A DNA stretch of 64,000 nt from Streptomyces sp. NBC_00690 (lineage in GTDB: Bacteria > Actinomycetota > Actinomycetes > Streptomycetales > Streptomycetaceae). The stretch is from positions 6,785,501 to 6,849,500 of the forward strand of contig NZ_CP109009.1 of assembly GCF_036226685.1 (NCBI RefSeq). Reading direction: 5' to 3'. Positions within the stretch are counted from its first letter, which is position 1. Every line of letters begins with the position of its first letter. Positions 16,458 through 24,935 of this stretch are shown piece by piece. Both the position numbers and the translations under genes were made by a program. The notes under the pieces are model-generated. The model ran no database searches, had not been told where the DNA came from, and saw only the letters and a program-made list of their open reading frames with translations.

Positions 16458-17810
16458 TCAGAAATCCCACCCCGAGTCTTCGATGCTGTCTGACGTCTGT
16501 ACGGCCGCTGTGGCCGTCGTGGCGAACGAGTCGCCCACCATCCCGGCGGCCAGCGTGGTGCCGTCGGCCGGGTCGATCAGGAGGAAGGAGCCGGTGCGCC
16601 GCGAGTCGGCGTAGGAGTCGAGCGCCAGCGGTTCGGCCGTGCGCACGGTGACCAGACCGATGTCGTTGGCGACGAGTTGCCCGGGCTCCGGGTGTTGGGA
16701 CAGGTCGTCGAGGGTCAGCCGGGACGGGATCGCCTTGACGATGGCCTTCACCGTGCGCGTGGTGTGCTTGAGCAGCACCCGCTGCCCCACGGTGAGCGGC
16801 TGGTCGGCCACGTGGCACACGGTGGCCTCGACGTCCTGCGTGGTCGGTGGCGCATCCCCGCTCGGCACGATCAGATCGCCGCGCGAGATGTCGATGTCGT
16901 CCTCCAGCAGCAGGGTGATCGACTGCGGGGTCCACGCGATGTCCACCGCCTGGCCCAGCAGGTCGATTCCCTTGATCCGCGAGGTGCGTCCCGACGGCAG
17001 TACGGTGACCTCTTCGCCGAGGCGGAAGGTACCGGCCGCGATCTGCCCCGCGTACCCCCGGTAGTCCGGGTGGTCGGCGGTCTGCGGACGGATCACGTAC
17101 TGCACCGGGAGCCGTGCGTGGCAGGTCGCCAGATCGTGCGAGACGGGCACGGTCTCCAGGTGCTCCAGCACCGTCGGGCCGCCGTACCAGTCCATGTTCG
17201 CCGACGGGTCCACCACATTGTCACCGGCGAGCGCCGAGATGGGGATCGCGGTGATCTCCGGCACGCCCAGGGACGCGGCGTACGAGGTGAACTCCTCGGC
17301 GATGGAGGCGAAGACGTGCTCCGCGTAGTCGACCAGGTCCATTTTGTTCACGGCGAGGACCACGTGCGGCACCCGCAGCAGGGCGGCCACGGCGGCATGG
17401 CGACGGGTCTGCTCGACCACGCCGTTGCGGGCGTCCACCAGCACGACCGCGAGTTCGGCCGTGGACGCACCGGTCACCATGTTCCGGGTGTACTGCACGT
17501 GCCCCGGGGTGTCGGCGAGGATGAAGCGCCGCCGCGCGGTGGCGAAGTACCGGTACGCCACGTCGATGGTGATGCCCTGCTCGCGCTCGGCCCGCAGACC
17601 GTCCGTGAGCAGTGCCAGGTCGGGGGTGTCCTGGCCGCGGGAGAGCGAAGCCGTGGTCACCGCCTCCAGCTGATCGGTCAACACCGACTTGGAGTCGTGC
17701 AACAGCCGCCCCACGAGGGTGGACTTGCCGTCGTCGACGGAGCCCGCGGTGGCGAAGCGCAACAGGGTGGTGGCCGACAGCTGCTCGGCCGCCGAAGTGA
17801 TGGCGGTCAT
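16458..17810 (-). CDS. cysN: sulfate adenylyltransferase, GTPase subunit
   Basis: A 450-residue EF-Tu-like GTPase that drives ATP + sulfate to adenylylsulfate with CysD. G motifs are clear: GSVDDGKST (P-loop), the EREQGITID switch, DTPGH and NKMD, followed by two beta-barrel domains. There is no fused APS kinase domain, consistent with a separate cysC in this operon. It begins at the base adjoining the cysD stop codon. Confidence 0.97.
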   Translation of the reverse strand: MTAITSAAEQLSATTLLRFATAGSVDDGKSTLVGRLLHDSKSVLTDQLEAVTTASLSRGQDTPDLALLTDGLRAEREQGITIDVAYRYFATARRRFILADTPGHVQYTRNMVTGASTAELAVVLVDARNGVVEQTRRHAAVAALLRVPHVVLAVNKMDLVDYAEHVFASIAEEFTSYAASLGVPEITAIPISALAGDNVVDPSANMDWYGGPTVLEHLETVPVSHDLATCHARLPVQYVIRPQTADHPDYRGYAGQIAAGTFRLGEEVTVLPSGRTSRIKGIDLLGQAVDIAWTPQSITLLLEDDIDISRGDLIVPSGDAPPTTQDVEATVCHVADQPLTVGQRVLLKHTTRTVKAIVKAIPSRLTLDDLSQHPEPGQLVANDIGLVTVRTAEPLALDSYADSRRTGSFLLIDPADGTTLAAGMVGDSFATTATAAVQTSDSIEDSGWDF

Positions 17811-18743
17811 TTAGAAGTACCCTTCGCGCTTGCGGTCTTCCATGGCGGCTTCGGACATCTTGTCGTCGGCGCGCGTGGCGCCGCGCTCGGTGAGCCGGGA
17901 AGCGGCGATCTCGGCGATCACCGCGTCGAGGGTGGTGGCCTCGGAGTCCACCGCGCCCGTGCAGGACATGTCCCCCACGGTGCGGTAGCGGATCAGCCGG
18001 GTCTCCACCTGCTCGGCGCCCTTGGGCCCGCCCCAGTCGCCCGCGGTCAGCCACATGCCCGAGCGCTTGAACACCTCGCGCTCATGGGCGAAGTAGATCT
18101 CGGGCAGCTCGATCTTCTCCCGTGCGATGTACTGCCAGACATCCAGCTCGGTCCAGTTCGACAACGGGAAGACCCGCACATGCTCGCCCGGGGCGTGGCG
18201 CCCGTTGTAGAGCTGCCACAGTTCGGGCCGCTGCCGGCGCGGGTCCCACTGGGAGAACTCGTCCCGCAGCGAGAACACCCGCTCCTTGGCACGTGCCTTC
18301 TCCTCGTCGCGGCGCCCGCCGCCGAACACCGCGTCGAAGCGGTGCTCCTGGATCGCCTCGGTGAGCGGCACGGTCTGCAACGGGTTGCGGGTGCCGTCGG
18401 GCCGCTCGCGCAGCTTGCCGGCGTCGATGTAATCCTGCACGGAGGCGACGTGCAGCCGCAGCCCGTGCCGGGCCACCGTGCGGTCCCGGTATTCGAGGAC
18501 CTCCGGGAAGTTGTGTCCGGTGTCGACGTGCAGCAGCGTGAACGGCACCGCGGCCGGCGCGAACGCCTTCAGCGCCAGGTGCAGCATGACGATGGAGTCC
18601 TTGCCGCCGGAGAACAGGATCACCGGTCGCTCGAACTCCCCCGCCACCTCGCGGAAGATGTGGACCGCCTCGGACTCCAGGGCGTCCAAGTGGCTGAGCG
18701 CATAGGGACTGTCGGTGTCCTGGACATCGGCGAGCGCCATCAT
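17811..18743 (-). CDS. cysD: sulfate adenylyltransferase, catalytic subunit
   Basis: A 310-residue adenylyltransferase of the ATP-pyrophosphatase (PP-loop) family, with the SGGKDS motif near residue 46 and the FGGGRRDEEKARAKER and FPLSNWTELDVWQYI segments diagnostic of CysD. It forms ATP sulfurylase with CysN. Two consecutive ATG codons open the gene; the first overlaps the cysC stop as ATGA. The longer upstream frame belongs to cysC sequence. Confidence 0.97.
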   Translation of the reverse strand: MMALADVQDTDSPYALSHLDALESEAVHIFREVAGEFERPVILFSGGKDSIVMLHLALKAFAPAAVPFTLLHVDTGHNFPEVLEYRDRTVARHGLRLHVASVQDYIDAGKLRERPDGTRNPLQTVPLTEAIQEHRFDAVFGGGRRDEEKARAKERVFSLRDEFSQWDPRRQRPELWQLYNGRHAPGEHVRVFPLSNWTELDVWQYIAREKIELPEIYFAHEREVFKRSGMWLTAGDWGGPKGAEQVETRLIRYRTVGDMSCTGAVDSEATTLDAVIAEIAASRLTERGATRADDKMSEAAMEDRKREGYF

Positions 18744-19297
18744 GCGAGACCCCTCTCGGTGAGCAGCGCGTGCAGCGCTGCCGCGGACTCCTGCACGGTC
18801 TGGTGTTGCGACTCGATGCGCAGATCGGGGGCGAGCGGCACCTCGTAGGGGTCGTCGACCCCGGTGAGACCGCTGATCTGCCCCGCGGCCTGACGGGCGT
18901 AGAGCCCCTTCACATCGCGCTCGGAGCACACGTCCAGCGGAGTGGCGACGTGCACCTCCACATAGGACGTGCCTTCTGCGCCATGGCGCTTGCGGACCGC
19001 GTCCCGGCTGTCGGCGTAGGGCGCGATCACCGGTACGAGGACGGTCACCCCGTTGGACGCCAGCAGTTCGGCGACGAAGCCGATCCGCTGCACGTTGGTG
19101 TGCCGGTCCGCACGGCTGAAGCCGAGACCCGCCGAGAGGAACTCACGGATCTCGTCGCCGTCCAGCACCTCGACCCGCCGTCCGTCGGCGGCCAGGCGTT
19201 CCGCCAACGCCAGGGCGATGGTGGTCTTGCCGGCACTCGGCAGGCCCGTGAGCCAGATGGTGGCCCCAGTCACGTTTTCGTCTCCCAGCGTCGTCAT
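18740..19297 (-). CDS. cysC: adenylylsulfate kinase
   Basis: A 185-residue APS kinase producing PAPS. It shows the P-loop GLPSAGKTT, the DGDEIREFLSAGLGFSRADR segment and the YVEVHVATPLDVCSERDVKG region of the family. Start 19297 is chosen because its ATG overlaps the cysH stop (ATGA); an upstream ATG at 19315 would overlap cysH more. Having both an APS-type reductase and an APS kinase suggests PAPS is made for sulfation or as a parallel branch. Confidence 0.95.
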   Translation of the reverse strand: MTTLGDENVTGATIWLTGLPSAGKTTIALALAERLAADGRRVEVLDGDEIREFLSAGLGFSRADRHTNVQRIGFVAELLASNGVTVLVPVIAPYADSRDAVRKRHGAEGTSYVEVHVATPLDVCSERDVKGLYARQAAGQISGLTGVDDPYEVPLAPDLRIESQHQTVQESAAALHALLTERGLA

Positions 19298-19995
19298 CAG
19301 CCGTGCAGTCCGCATTCCGTCTTGCCCCGCCCGGCCCAGCGGCCGGCGCGCACGTCCTCGCCCTCAAGCACCTGACGGGTGCAGGGGGCGCAGCCCACGG
19401 AGGCGTAGCCGTCCATCAGCAAGGGATTGGTGAGCACTCCGTACTCGGCGACGTAGGTGTCGACGTCGTCCTGGGTCCACCGGGCGATGGGGGAGACCTT
19501 CACCTTGCGCCGACGCGCGTCCCACCCCACGACCGGGGTGTTCGCACGGGTCGGTGACTCGTCGCGACGCAGGCCGGTCGCCCATGCGTCGTACTCGGTC
19601 AGCCCCTCTTCGAGCGGCTGGACCTTGCGGAGCTTGCAGCACAGATCGGGGTCGCGGTCGTGCAGCCGGGGGCCGTGCTCGGCGTCCTGCTCGGCCACGG
19701 TGCGACGCGGGGTGAGGGTGATCAACCGGACGTCCATCACCGCGGCGACGGCGTCCCGGGTCCCGATGGTCTCGGGGAAGTGGTATCCGGTGTCGAGGAA
19801 CACCACGTCCACCCCGGGCAGCGCCCGGGAGGCGAGGTGGGCCACGACCGCGTCCTCCATGGACGACGTCACACAGAACCGGGGGCCGAAGGTCTCGGTG
19901 GCCCAGGTGAGGATCTCCAGGGCGGATGCCTCTTCGAGATCACGACCGGCACGTTCGGCGAGTTCTTGGAGATTGGTCTGGTGAGTGACCGTCAT
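19297..19995 (-). CDS. cysH: adenylylsulfate reductase, 4Fe-4S type
   Basis: A 232-residue reductase that converts APS to sulfite and AMP using thioredoxin. The four iron-sulfur ligands are visible as Cys119-Cys120 (LCCKLRKV) and Cys202/Cys205 (CAPCTR), and the catalytic cysteine as Cys228 in ECGLHG. The cluster cysteines mark it as APS- rather than PAPS-dependent. ATG 19995 overlaps the stop of the small zinc-ribbon gene (ATGA) and follows GGAGGGGAAG. Confidence 0.96.
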   Translation of the reverse strand: MTVTHQTNLQELAERAGRDLEEASALEILTWATETFGPRFCVTSSMEDAVVAHLASRALPGVDVVFLDTGYHFPETIGTRDAVAAVMDVRLITLTPRRTVAEQDAEHGPRLHDRDPDLCCKLRKVQPLEEGLTEYDAWATGLRRDESPTRANTPVVGWDARRRKVKVSPIARWTQDDVDTYVAEYGVLTNPLLMDGYASVGCAPCTRQVLEGEDVRAGRWAGRGKTECGLHG

Positions 19996-20171
19996 ATCTC
20001 TTCCCCTCCGGTGTCCTTGCGTTGAAATCCACGGGCGAGCAGCCCGAGGTACTTCAACTGAAAGGCCCGGTTGCAGGCGGCGCATTCCCATGCGCCGTGG
20101 CCCTGCTCATTGGGACGCAGATCCTCGTCGCCGCAGTAGGGGCAGTAGAAGGGGGCGGCGCGCTCGCTCAT
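19992..20171 (-). CDS. small zinc-ribbon protein of the cys operon
   Basis: A 59-residue protein with CPYCG (Cys10, Cys13) and CAAC (Cys30, Cys33), a classic four-cysteine zinc ribbon, followed by a basic helix. It is locked between sir and cysH by ATGA overlaps on both sides, so it is almost certainly translated with them. Equivalent small proteins sit in the same place in other Streptomyces cys operons, to my knowledge without assigned function. A role as electron-transfer partner, metal sensor or assembly factor for the reductases is inference. Confidence 0.85.
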   Translation of the reverse strand: MSERAAPFYCPYCGDEDLRPNEQGHGAWECAACNRAFQLKYLGLLARGFQRKDTGGEEI

Positions 20172-21865
20172 GACAGGGCCTCCTCGGAGGCGCGGGCCGC
20201 CCAGGTGGCAAAGCGCTCGCCCTCCTCGCGCTCGTCCTGGAAACGACGCACCACCCGCTCGACGTAGTCGGGCAGTTCGGCGGAGGTGACCTTGAGTCCG
20301 CGGACCTTGCGGCCGAAACCGGGGTCGAGGCCGAGGGCACCGCCGAGGTGGACCTGGAAGCCCTCCACCTGGTTGCCCGAGTCGTCCAGGACCAGTTGGC
20401 CCTTGAGGCCGATGTCCGCGACCTGGATGCGGGCGCAGGCGTTGGGGCAGCCGTTGACGTTGATGGTGATCGGCTGGTCGAACTCGGGCAGCCGGCGCTC
20501 CAACTCGTCGATGAGCGAGGCGGCGCGCGCCTTGGTCTCCACGATCGCGAGCTTGCAGAACTCGATGCCGGTGCAGGCCATCGTGCCGCGCCGGAACGGC
20601 GAGGGGGTCACCCGCAGATCGAGTGCCTCCAGGCCCTCCACCAGGGAGTCGACCCGGTCCTCGGGCACGTCGAGCACGATCATCTTCTGCTCGGCGGTGG
20701 TGCGCAGCCGGTCGGAACCGTGCTCGGCGGCGAGCTCGGAGATCTTCAGCAGGGTGGTGCCGTCCACGCGTCCCACACGCGGTGCGAACCCGACGTAGAA
20801 CCGGCCGTCCCGCTGACGGTGGACTCCCACGTGATCGCGCCACTCTTGTACGGGACGCTCGGGCGCGGGCCCGTCCGCCAACTTTCGCTGGAGGTAGTCG
20901 TCTTCGAGGACCTGGCGGAACTTCTCCGGGCCCCAGTCGGCGACGAGGAACTTCAGCCGTGCACGGGTGCGCAGTCGCCGGTAGCCGAAGTCCCGGAAGA
21001 TCGAGATGACGCCTTCGTACACATCGGGCACCTCGTCCAGGGAGACCCAGGTGCCGAGGCGCACTCCGATCTTCGGATTGGTGGAGAGGCCGCCACCCAC
21101 CCAGACGTCGAATCCGGGGCCGAGCTCGGGGTGGTGAACGCCGACGAAGGCTATGTCGTTGATCTCGTGGGCCACGTCGAGCAGTGGTGATCCGGAGATG
21201 GCCGACTTGAACTTGCGGGGCAGGTTGGAGAAGTCCTTGTTGCCCACGATCCGGCGGTAGATCTCATCGATCGCCGGGGTGCCGTCGATGATCTCGTCCT
21301 CGGCGATGCCCGCGACGGGCGAGCCGAGGATGACGCGCGGGGTGTCACCGCACGCCTCGGTCGTCGAGAGGCCGACGGCTTCGAGCCGCCGCCAGATCTC
21401 GGGCATGTCCTCGATGCGGATCCAGTGGTACTGGACGTTCTGCCGGTCGGTGATGTCGGCGGTGCCGCGGGCGAACTCCTGGGAGATCTCGCCGATGACC
21501 CTGAGCTGGTGGGTCGTCAGCCGTCCGCCGTCGATGCGCACCCGGAGCATGAAGTACTTGTCGTCCAGCTCCTCCGGCTCCAGGATCGCGGTCTTGCCGC
21601 CGTCGATCCCGGGCTTGCGCTGGGTGTAGAGGCCCCACCAGCGCATCCGGCCGCGGAGATCGGCACCGTCGATGGAGTCGAAGCCGCGCTTGGCGTAGAT
21701 CGTCTCAATGCGCGTCCGCACATTGAGGCCGTCGTCGTCCCTTTTGGCCTGCTCGTTGGCGTTCAGGGGCGTCATGTGGCCAACGGCCCACTGGCCTTCG
21801 CCGCGGTGACGTCCGGTTCTACGGCGGGACACTGCGGGGGCGGGCTTGTCCGGGGTGGCGGCCAT
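20168..21865 (-). CDS. sir: ferredoxin-type sulfite reductase
   Basis: A 565-residue siroheme/4Fe-4S reductase that converts sulfite to sulfide with six electrons from ferredoxin. Two nitrite/sulfite-reductase repeats are present. The cluster/siroheme cysteines are Cys431 and Cys437 (CTGIEFC) and Cys473 and Cys477 (CPNAC). The ATG at 21865 is preceded by GAAGGAC; an upstream in-frame start would add 16 residues. Its gene is first of the protein-coding operon, 185 bp behind a cysteine-ended leader peptide, which implies attenuation by cysteinyl-tRNA supply. Confidence 0.95.
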   Translation of the reverse strand: MAATPDKPAPAVSRRRTGRHRGEGQWAVGHMTPLNANEQAKRDDDGLNVRTRIETIYAKRGFDSIDGADLRGRMRWWGLYTQRKPGIDGGKTAILEPEELDDKYFMLRVRIDGGRLTTHQLRVIGEISQEFARGTADITDRQNVQYHWIRIEDMPEIWRRLEAVGLSTTEACGDTPRVILGSPVAGIAEDEIIDGTPAIDEIYRRIVGNKDFSNLPRKFKSAISGSPLLDVAHEINDIAFVGVHHPELGPGFDVWVGGGLSTNPKIGVRLGTWVSLDEVPDVYEGVISIFRDFGYRRLRTRARLKFLVADWGPEKFRQVLEDDYLQRKLADGPAPERPVQEWRDHVGVHRQRDGRFYVGFAPRVGRVDGTTLLKISELAAEHGSDRLRTTAEQKMIVLDVPEDRVDSLVEGLEALDLRVTPSPFRRGTMACTGIEFCKLAIVETKARAASLIDELERRLPEFDQPITINVNGCPNACARIQVADIGLKGQLVLDDSGNQVEGFQVHLGGALGLDPGFGRKVRGLKVTSAELPDYVERVVRRFQDEREEGERFATWAARASEEALS

Positions 21866-22050
21866 GGCGATATGTCCTTCGAGACAACAGGAGGGCGGCT
21901 CTGAGCTGCACACTCGTGAGGGCGCGCGACGGTGCGCAGGGCAGGTGAACCCAAGGGGCTAAGTGCGACGGCTGCGGGCTCGGTGACTCAGCGGGGGCTG
22001 GCGGTGCTCTGTGGGGCTCAGACGGTGAAATGCTCGGCGGTGCTGGGCTG

Positions 22051-22134
22051 TCAGCAGGCGGGACAGATGGCGCTGGACATGCGGCCGAGGTCGACGTGGC
22101 GTCGACTCACCAAGGCAATTCCAGTCCGAGACAT
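22051..22134 (-). CDS. cysteine-responsive leader peptide of the sir-cys operon
   Basis: A 27-codon reading frame starting MSRTGIALVSRRHVDLG and ending SAICPAC followed by TGA. It is of the type annotated as putative leader peptide upstream of sulfite-reductase operons in Streptomyces. The two cysteine codons just before the stop are where ribosomes would stall when charged Cys-tRNA is short, as described for actinobacterial cysteine attenuators. The 185-nt region between its stop and sir would hold the alternative hairpins; I could not fix their pairing by eye. No Shine-Dalgarno sequence precedes the ATG, so translation may be leaderless. Confidence 0.8.
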   Translation of the reverse strand: MSRTGIALVSRRHVDLGRMSSAICPAC

Positions 22135-22734
22135 GACGGAAGCGTGGCACGGCGGTCCGATGGCAGTCCACCATCATCCATATGTCGGACAGTGATGTCT
22201 CGCATCGCGAGACTCCCCCTGTTGGCGCTCACCGTCGATTGCTCGGCCCGGGGGCTGGTCGGGCCGGGGACTGGCATGGGGTCGGAGGCCATCGCCCATC
22301 GAATCGCTGCCCGGAATATCATCTCTTGTTCGTCGAGGTGATGCGCCGGTGATGGAGGTTCCGCGGCTGCCTCGGCGCTGGTCCCGTCCGGCCGGCCTGC
22401 TTCGGTGCTGCGGCAGGGGTCGAGGGTGTGGGAGTGCCACGCGGTGCGGCGGTCGGGACCGGAGGGGCTTGGGGCCTCGGCGGTCCCGACCGGCCGACCG
22501 CTCACGGGTATCTCACCGGTATCTCGCGGGTAAACAGGGGCGCGTAGGAGGGGCGATAGGGGTGCGGTCCGGTCCGCTCGGGGGTGCGTGCGGGTGTGTA
22601 GGGGGGTTTCGTCGGGCGGCACATCGACCGAGGCGCGAGGTCCGGGATCGGTGTATCCGACGCACCGGACCGCCGCACCCATCGTCGGGCGGCGGTCGAC
22701 GATGGATGCGGCGGCCCTCGCGTGCGGAGCTGCG
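22135..22734. other. 600-bp region upstream of the cys operon without a gene
   Basis: This stretch must hold the promoter of the leader/sir operon and the 3' end signals of the GNAT gene. Besides the 22197-22213 palindrome, GGTATCTC is repeated at 22507 and 22518 (11-bp step). Open frames here are GC-driven and show no recognisable protein. Confidence 0.5.
22197..22213. promoter_or_regulatory. palindrome upstream of the cys leader
   Basis: GTCTCGC-ATC-GCGAGAC is a perfect inverted repeat with 7-bp arms, 63 bp before the leader ATG; it is well placed to be an operator for the sulfur operon, but no binding protein is identified. Confidence 0.4.
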
Positions 22735-23298
22735 TCAGGGGCGCGCGCCGGGCCAGGGGCCCGGCGTCACCGTCTCCTCTTCTTCGGTCACCTTGGTGTC
22801 GAACACCATGAATCCGCGGCGCAGATAGTTGTCCATCGCGTGCGGGCCGTCCTTGGAGCAGGTGTGGAGCCAGACCCGCTTGGTCGGCTCCAGGTCCGGC
22901 CAGCGCTCCGCCAGGTCCCAGGCCCTGGCCACCGCGTACGACAACAGATGGCCACCGATGCGGCGTCCCCGGAACGCGGGGATGAGTCCGAAGTAGACGA
23001 TCTCCACCGCGCCGCCCTCCTGCGCCTCGATCTCCGCGTACCCGGCGGGGGTGCCGCTTTCGTAGGCGACCCACGTCTCCGTGCCGGGTCGGGTGAGCGC
23101 CGCGTCCCACTCCGCGTAGGTCATGGGGAGTCGATCCGTCCAGTGGATGTCTCCGCCCACCGCCGTATAGAGGAAACGGCTGAACTCGGGCGAAGGTACC
23201 TCGGCGCGGACGATCCGCACATTGCCGGCCGTCGCCGAGGGGCGCTGATCGGCCGGGGACGTCTGCTCCAGGGACCAGGTGGTCATGCTGATGCTCAT
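22735..23298 (-). CDS. GNAT-family N-acetyltransferase
   Basis: A 187-residue acetyl-CoA-dependent acyltransferase. The core shows WVAYESGTPAGYAEIE (beta strands) and the acetyl-CoA-binding loop IPAFRGRRIGGHLLSYAV, matching the R/Q-x-x-G-x-G/A motif, followed by a C-terminal YLRRGFMVFDTK segment. The acceptor is unknown. ATG 23298 is favoured, with a second ATG four codons later possible; neither has a strong ribosome site. Confidence 0.82.
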   Translation of the reverse strand: MSISMTTWSLEQTSPADQRPSATAGNVRIVRAEVPSPEFSRFLYTAVGGDIHWTDRLPMTYAEWDAALTRPGTETWVAYESGTPAGYAEIEAQEGGAVEIVYFGLIPAFRGRRIGGHLLSYAVARAWDLAERWPDLEPTKRVWLHTCSKDGPHAMDNYLRRGFMVFDTKVTEEEETVTPGPWPGARP

Positions 23299-23385
23299 GA
23301 ATGCCAGGGAATCATGCCGATCACCCCAGGCCAAAGCCGTGCCGGGTGCGATACCGGTCACGCTGGCGGGGGCGGTGGCGACCCG

Positions 23386-24738
23386 CTACACCGGACCCAC
23401 CGGAACGAACTGCCCCTGACCCTGCCCCTGGCTCTGGCCCTCGTTCTCGTTCGTGCTCTGGTTCGCGTGGCCATGCTCGTGGTCCGGGTCGTTCCGCAGA
23501 GTGTCCGGCTCGGAGAGCGGGCGGGCGGCCAGTTCCAGGACCTCCACCTCCACACAGTCCGCGAACCGGTACGGGCGGCTGGCCAGCACCTGTGCCAGAT
23601 GCCGTCGTAAACGGGACATCTCCGCCCGTATGGTTACGGTGCGTGACGCGTCACCGAAGAGGTCCTGTGCCAGTTGCGCGGCGCTCAGCCCGCCACGGTT
23701 CCTCGCCAATGAATACAACAGCTCCGCATGGCGCGGGCTGAGCCCCTGGGTCCAACTGCCCGCCTCGCCGTGGACCGAGACCGATGCACGGTGGCGTCGA
23801 CGGAGATCCAGCACCACCCGGGCCGTACCGCTGGAGTGCTCCTCGACCACCCGCACCAGCCAGCCCCCCGGCAGCGGCTCCAGGACGCACAGGCCCAGCG
23901 ACGGCAGCCACAGCCGACCGGCCGTCGGCGTCGTGGGCAGCCGAAGCCGCCCCGGAAGGTGCATGCCCGTCACCGCTGCGGGCCAGCCGTCGGCGTCCAC
24001 CGCCATCGCCCGGCCGGTGAGCCGGCACAGCAACGGGGACGCGACGCTCCGCAGCCGGTCCAGTGCCGTGGAATGCCGCTGCCGCAGTTCGGCCTCCGCC
24101 AAACGGGCGATGGAGGTGACGAGCGGCAGCGTCGCCGGATGCATGGTGGACAACGGTCCGCTGGCGTTGATGACGCCCAGCAACCTGCCGTCGCGCGGAT
24201 CGGTCACCGGCGCACCGGTGCACGTCCAACTGTGGTGCGCGGAGACGAAGTGTTCGGCGGCGTGCACCTGGACCGGTCGGCCCACCACGAGGGCCGTCCC
24301 CACGCCGTTGGTGCCCACGTACTCCTCGGCGAGGTTTGCCCCGAGGACGAAGCCGTGGGCGTCGCCCTTGCGCAGGACCGATGTCTTGCCCTCGCGCCAC
24401 AGCAGTCGACCGTCGGAGTCCGAGACCAACATGATGTGCTGCGCCGCCTCCGCCACCGACACCAGTCCGTCCCGCAGGACATGCAGCACCTCACGCAGCG
24501 GGGAGGTGTCGCGGCGGCGTTCGACCTCCTCGCGGGACAGCAGTCCGACCTGACGGTCCCGGTCGGGGTCGAGCCCCCGGTGCAGCAGCCGCTGCCAGGA
24601 CTCCCCGATCACGGTACGGGGGCCGACGGCCGAGCGCCGCCCGATGAGGGCGTCCTCGCGGATGCCCTTCAGCAGCCGGGCGGCCTCCCCGGTGTCCATC
24701 GCTGCGAGGCGGGCCAGGTCGATCGGTCTGGTCTGCAC
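23386..24738 (-). CDS. GAF-domain transcriptional regulator (AcoR-like N-terminus)
   Basis: A 450-residue protein. Residues about 60-250 form the GAF/sensor half typical of AcoR-type activators (GANLAEEYVGTNGVGTAL, then TDPRDGRLLGVINASGP), but the AAA+ sigma-54 domain is absent. Instead residues about 340-420 (LSPRHAELLYSLARNRGG to RPYRFADCVEV) look like a winged-helix DNA-binding domain. The tail is low complexity with QG repeats. GTG 24738 is chosen over an upstream ATG because AGGAGG lies 5-6 bp away. In other Streptomyces such regulators often sit beside aldehyde dehydrogenases; none is here. Confidence 0.78.
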   Translation of the reverse strand: MQTRPIDLARLAAMDTGEAARLLKGIREDALIGRRSAVGPRTVIGESWQRLLHRGLDPDRDRQVGLLSREEVERRRDTSPLREVLHVLRDGLVSVAEAAQHIMLVSDSDGRLLWREGKTSVLRKGDAHGFVLGANLAEEYVGTNGVGTALVVGRPVQVHAAEHFVSAHHSWTCTGAPVTDPRDGRLLGVINASGPLSTMHPATLPLVTSIARLAEAELRQRHSTALDRLRSVASPLLCRLTGRAMAVDADGWPAAVTGMHLPGRLRLPTTPTAGRLWLPSLGLCVLEPLPGGWLVRVVEEHSSGTARVVLDLRRRHRASVSVHGEAGSWTQGLSPRHAELLYSLARNRGGLSAAQLAQDLFGDASRTVTIRAEMSRLRRHLAQVLASRPYRFADCVEVEVLELAARPLSEPDTLRNDPDHEHGHANQSTNENEGQSQGQGQGQFVPVGPV

Positions 24739-24790
24739 GCGATGTTCCTCCTGGACGGCGACGGGCACGCGGGCTGCAACCTCTTGCAAC

Positions 24791-24835
24791 CCTCGCGAAC
24801 GAGTGTTCGTGTGTACGAAGGTGTACAGCGCGAGG
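24791..24835. promoter_or_regulatory. nested inverted repeats upstream of the GAF regulator
   Basis: CGAAC-GAGT-GTTCG (24796-24809) sits within larger arms CCTCGCG (24791-24797) and CGCGAGG (24829-24835). It lies about 55-95 bp before the regulator's GTG and is a plausible autoregulatory operator. Confidence 0.4.
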
Positions 24836-24935
24836 GGTGGTGCCGTGTCGGCGCGGCACCACCCTGAGCATGATCATCTCTGATGGTGGTCGCCGTTCGG
24901 TGACCACCCCCTCGGGCCCCCGCCCGGCCTCCTGC

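Noticed and set aside
22107..22682. 191-codon minus-strand frame upstream of the cys leader
   Set aside because: Low-complexity composition without domains; the short leader in another frame explains the region better.
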